Shown here one piece after another: positions 60,064-64,000 of a DNA stretch of 64,000 bases. Position numbers and translations under genes: made by a program. Source of the DNA: Micractinium sp. NFX-FRZ (lineage: Eukaryota; Chlorophyta; Trebouxiophyceae; Chlorellales; Chlorellaceae); assembly GCA_029339195.1 (NCBI GenBank), contig JAPTJF010000098.1, positions 93,634 to 157,633 on the forward strand, written 5' to 3'. Within the stretch, counting starts at the first letter, position 1, and each line of letters begins with the position of its first letter. Below the pieces are notes generated by a model. That model made no database searches. It was given only the letters and a program-made list of their open reading frames with translations, and was not told the DNA's origin.

Positions 60064-63000
60064 TCAAGTGTCGGTCAGTGTGATGTGTGCAAAGGTAGGC
60101 GGCCTGGCAATGCTTGCCACTTTCAGATCATAAGAGATACGGGTCGGCTTACTTGCAGGGGCAGCAGCACCTGTGCCGCCCCTGCCGCCGGGTAAGGGGT
60201 CCGTGCCGTCGCTGCCTGCAGCACCGGCCAGCGGCAGCACGGCCAAGATGTAGGGTGGGCCACCATCCAGGCCAGGCAGCAGCAGCCCCTGGAAGCCGCT
60301 GCAGCCGCCTGCGCCGCTGATGCCCCGGCAGCCGCCCGCATCCGCAGCCGCGGCGCTGCTGCCGGTGCAGTGCCGCTCTGTGCTGACCCTGCAGGCAGAG
60401 GCAGCATGGGGCACTTTGCTGGTGGGTGCAGCTTGCACTACTCGTACTTCTGTACTTCTTTGGTGAGGGCTAGCTTAGGTCAAGTCGCACAGAGCACGCG
60501 GGCCCAGGCACCGGCCCCAACGCAACCAGAACTACCCAGCCAGCTCACCAGGCGGCCACGCCTGCACTGAACACTGCCACCTGCAGGGGCGCCTCTGTAC
60601 TGCACGCCGCCACGTCCAGGCTGACCGTACCGCTGGTGCTCAGGCTGTAGTACTGAATCATGCCTGGCCCAGGCCGCCCTGTAGCTGCCCCCAGTCCTTC
60701 AAGCGGCTGCCCCAAGTGTACCAACTGCACTGCGGATGCCGCCTGCACAGCTGACGCGGCTGCTGGCGGCGGCAGCAGTCTGCCGCTGGTAGCTAGGTCC
60801 AGGCTGTCACTGGCTGAAATGAAGATGGGCTGCTCTGGAGTGTCCCCTGCGGGCACCTGGCCATCCAGCTGTCTCACTGGGACTGACACCCGCAGCGGCA
60901 GATCGCCAGCCAGGTCCCCAGTGGGACCGCCAGCGGAGCCCACCACAGGTGTCGCTGGCGCTGTGCCAGCTGTCATTATCTTGGCGCTGCCGTCGGTGCC
61001 GGCCGCACTGCCGTCAGCCATGGTCAATAGGATGGCAAAGGTGGCCGGCGGCCGGGTCAGCTGGTCGGCGGGCCCTGGAGTCACCAGCACGACCTGCTCC
61101 TCTTCCCAGTTGCTGCCGTCAAACAGCAGGCTGGTGCGGCTCAGGGTGATGCCAGCTGCCTCTGGCCCGGCTGGCTTGTTGCCAGGTGTGCGCGTTGTAC
61201 CGCTGCTGTCCTGCAGCAGAGGCAGTGGCTGCTCCAGCTGAATGCTGACAGCCACCGACAGCTCCATGCATCCGGCAGGTGCCGCCGACAGCCGCACCCG
61301 CAGCTCCTCGCCAGCAGTGCCACCCTCTTGCAGCACCAGCGTAGCAGGGGAGACCACGAGCCCGGGCAGCACTCCCGGCGCACCAGCCTGCCCCTGCCGT
61401 TGTGCAGCCGTGGGCATGGAGGTTACTGCGGTCGGCCCTTCAGGGCTCAGCACCTGCCACAGCCCACGCAGCCAGGCCTGCAGAGCTCAGGTTTGGGCGC
61501 CGGGTGAGGCAGCGGTCTGGCAGCTGGCTGGTTGAACGGGGCCGAAGACATCAAGCAGGCCATCTGCCCAGTTGGACGTTCCCGCAAGCACCACTGCCAT
61601 CCATCTATCGATGTGTGTGCTGCCGAGGCGGAGCGAAAAAATGCCCCTTAATCCGCTCACCGCGTGCAGCGAGCCGAACAGGTCCATGTTGCCGCAGGTG
61701 GCAGCCTCCCCGCCCGTCAGCACGCCCAGCGCCTGCTGCGTCGCGGCGTCGATGAGCGGGGCGCCCGAGGAGCCGGTGTCGGTGCCTCCCTGGGTCCAGG
61801 TGAGCTGCAGGTGTGTTGGCATGTGCACTGGCAGGCATGTGGTTTGAGACAAACAGCAGCAGCGGGAGCATGCAAGAGGGACTGGTGGTGGTGCCTCCCT
61901 GGCTCCCTGTGAGCCGCAACCACCCGTGGTGCACACATGCAGGGCACGTAGTGGGGAGAAAAGGCTGGACTCGTGCACACATGCCACAGGGCCAGCATGC
62001 AGAATGGCACAGCAGCCCTTTGTCTGGCTGGTTTCTCATGCTTGTGCAGGATCCCACCTTGTAGTGTGTCGCTGCACCGCCGCCCCCGCCGCCACCCATG
62101 CTGGTGTCGGCTCCAGCTGCGGCGCCGCCGCCCTCTGCCACGGGCACGAAGCGCGCGCGCTGCAGCCCGCCGTCGCTGAACGAGTATTTGGCCAAGTCGC
62201 CCCGTGGGTGCGACAGCGTGCCAACCGGTGTGGGCACTGGCGCCCAGCTGCTGGCATTCCAGCCAAGGTATGCGGCGCCGTACTCTGCAGAGGTGGCAGA
62301 GCGGTGGAGGGAGGGCGGGAGCAGCGCAGGGTGGTGTGCTGCTCTCATGGCCGGTGCAGATGGCGCGTCCCTAACAGGCAGTGCTATTGAACGGGCAGGG
62401 CAGCACCCAGCAAGCCAGGCGCGCACGGCCGAGTGTAAATGGGCAGCACCCACAAAGCTCGGCCAGGGAGGAGGTGGCGGCCCGACTGCATAGACTGGGC
62501 AGCACCCACAAAGGTCTACCAGGGAAGAGCTGTGTTTCAAAACGGCGGGCGGGCGGGCCGTGCGCAGCACCCACCTCCCGGTATGGCGCCATCCAGCCGC
62601 AGCAGCAGCACATCTGTGTCCTCGTCTTGCCAGGCCACATGCAGACCTTGCAGGTACATGGGTTGGGCTGTGCCCTGAGCAGGCTGCGCTGGCAGCGCCT
62701 CCAGCACAGCACTGGTGGCTGTGTCGGGCTGCGTTCCTTCCCCGGTGCCCCCTCCGCTGCCGCTGCTAGCGCTGTCGGCAGCACCCAGCAGGCGGCGGGC
62801 GCGGCGCTTGGGAGCTGCGGCGGCTGCTGCTGCTTGCGCTACGCTGACGCCACTGCTGGCTGCGCCGGCTGTGGCGCTGCCGCCGCCGCCGGCACTGCCA
62901 GCGGAGCAGCTGCGAGCTTGGTGCTGAAAGATGGCTGTGTAGTAACTGCCTGCATCATCAGCTGTGTCAAACAGCCTGCAGTGCGTGGCAGTCAGGATGT

Positions 63001-63586
63001 ATGTGCTGGGCTGGACGCCCCCCGCGGCAGCAGCAGCCCACAAGTGCGGCGTGTTCAGCAGAGCGCCTGCACAAACATTTGGGGCGGGAGAGGCAGAGGG
63101 CTTGCGGGTGGAGGGGCGGCAGGTGGGTGCACCCAAAAAACTTCTGCCCATCTGCTCATGATTATCAGCACGTACCCTTCTTGCACAAGTGCCTGAAAAG
63201 AAGCCTCACCCGTGCAGAAGCGCGCTGCCCGCGAGTTGCCCAGCAGCAGCAGCACGACGGCACGTGAGGCGGGCTCCCAAGCGGGGGGCGCACAGGCAGC
63301 GTCTGGGTAGCAGTCAGTATCCGAGGTGCCCGTCACCGATGCCAAGAGAGATGCCAGGGCCGTAGCTTTGTCGGACGAGGGCTGCCCTGTTGCAGGGGGA
63401 CCGCGCATCTGGTGGTTTACACGCGCATTAGCGGACGGCGGCGGGCACAAGCGGCCCGCCGGCGGTAGCTCAAGCCGGGGCGTAACGAGGCCCGCCGTCA
63501 ATCCCAGGCGCGCGCATACCTGCCGCTGGGGCGCTGCAGGCCAGCAGGAAGAGCGTTGCTGCCAGGACCACGGCTCGGGCAGCCAT
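60064..63586 (-). CDS. Secreted lysyl-endopeptidase-like serine protease with C-terminal domains
   Basis: Trypsin-fold protease resembling bacterial lysyl endopeptidases. Seven exons: 63586-63520, 63386-63210, 63066-62575, 62284-62058, 61804-61661, 61477-60549, 60388-60064; 786 residues. A signal peptide (AARAVVLAATLFLLACSAPA) is followed by the triad: LTATHCRL (His about 110), DTDVLLLRL (Asp about 233) and TDTGSSGAP (Ser about 334). The flanking HPRGDLAKYSF and GVLTGGEAATC are typical of that group. The catalytic domain closes with LRGLWQVLSP. About 420 residues follow: a beta-rich segment with FISASDSLDLA, then IQYYSLSTSGTVSLDVAACS, which resembles a pre-peptidase C-terminal (PPC) domain and ends ISYDLKVASIA. 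The exon 2 acceptor at 63387 was chosen because nearer sites break the frame. Likely extracellular or vacuolar. Confidence 0.82.
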
Positions 63587-63898
63587 CGGGTCAAGGATGA
63601 AAAACTGCGCAGGTACGGCGTGAAGGGCGCGCTAAGATACAGACATGAGTTGCAAATTCAAACGACGCGGCGAACAAGGCTGCAAACAAGGCCGGCCTGA
63701 AACGTGCTGTGCTGCGCCGTGCCCCACCCGGATGTGAGCCCCACCCACCTCTCTCTAAACGCCCCTGCTTTGTTACAGTTGCTACCTGCCAGCCTCTGCC
63801 AGTTGTCTGGTGCGCACGTGGCCCGCCCCGGCGCTCCCTCCCTTGCACCTACCCACAACCCAGCGCAGCGCCGCCCCCACAGCCGCTCGCCAGTCGCC
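63587..63898. promoter_or_regulatory. Divergent promoter region, protease / right-edge gene
   Basis: 312 bases between two start codons on opposite strands. No clear element recognised. Confidence 0.4.
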
Positions 63899-64000
63899 AT
63901 GCAGCTGGCAGCAGCAACCACCGCTGCAGCTCCCGCCCGCTCGGCCTGCCTCACCAGCGGCCGGCGGCTGGGCGCGCGGCCGGCGGCGGCGGCGCCGCCG
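63899..64000 (+). CDS. N-terminus of a probable plastid-targeted protein, cut by the window edge
   Basis: ATG in the context gtcgccATG opens a frame that stays open to the edge: MQLAAATTAAAPARSACLTS, then GRRLGARPAAAAPP. Its Ala/Ser/Arg-rich, acid-free composition is that of a chloroplast transit peptide. The position, head to head with the protease gene, fits a new transcription unit. The mature protein is outside the window. Confidence 0.55.
   Translation, partial: MQLAAATTAAAPARSACLTSGRRLGARPAAAAPP

Noticed and set aside
61487..61661. Unspliced continuation of the protease exon to a stop after GAQT
   Set aside because: Splicing 61661 to 61477 restores the expected end of the catalytic domain (LRGLWQVLSP) and joins the C-terminal domain in frame.

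Overview
This window is nuclear DNA of a green alga, most likely a Chlorella-like trebouxiophyte. It is very GC-rich. Its genes are split into many short exons, with about 100 introns inferred here. TGTAA polyadenylation signals follow several stop codons, and an internal patch resembles the plant-type telomere repeat. The encoded proteins are eukaryotic (polyubiquitin, histone H2A.X, a mitochondrial carrier, FRA10AC1). All exon models below were built by hand from reading frame, splice phase and protein-family conservation; none has transcript support.

Layout, left to right. A long-chain acyl-CoA synthetase (minus strand) runs off the left edge. A six-unit polyubiquitin gene (minus) and an NAD-type mitochondrial carrier (minus) follow. 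The carrier is divergent from a PLP-dependent class V aminotransferase (plus). Next come an Ala-rich secreted protein and a membrane-anchored leucine-rich-repeat protein (both plus). The middle holds H2A.X, a 953-residue unrecognised coiled-coil protein and two Gln/Pro/Ala-rich proteins that may be distant paralogs (all plus). A DHRS12-like short-chain dehydrogenase (minus) is divergent from a tiny acidic protein resembling COP9 signalosome subunit 9 (plus). The right end carries a 95-residue unknown protein, FRA10AC1, a secreted lysyl-endopeptidase-like serine protease (minus) and, divergent from it, the first codons of a probable plastid-targeted protein at the right edge.

The genes do not form one pathway; this looks like ordinary housekeeping gene space. 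The unusual feature is in the introns. In at least six genes, an intron next to an exon carries a diverged copy of that exon's edge, often with its own splice site. I count more than 15 such echoes; each clear one is listed separately under findings. Six introns also appear to use GC donors. Other points worth checking are an SQEY phosphorylation motif in H2A.X that exists only after splicing, a shifted intron in the first ubiquitin unit, and a telomere-like insert flanked by direct repeats.
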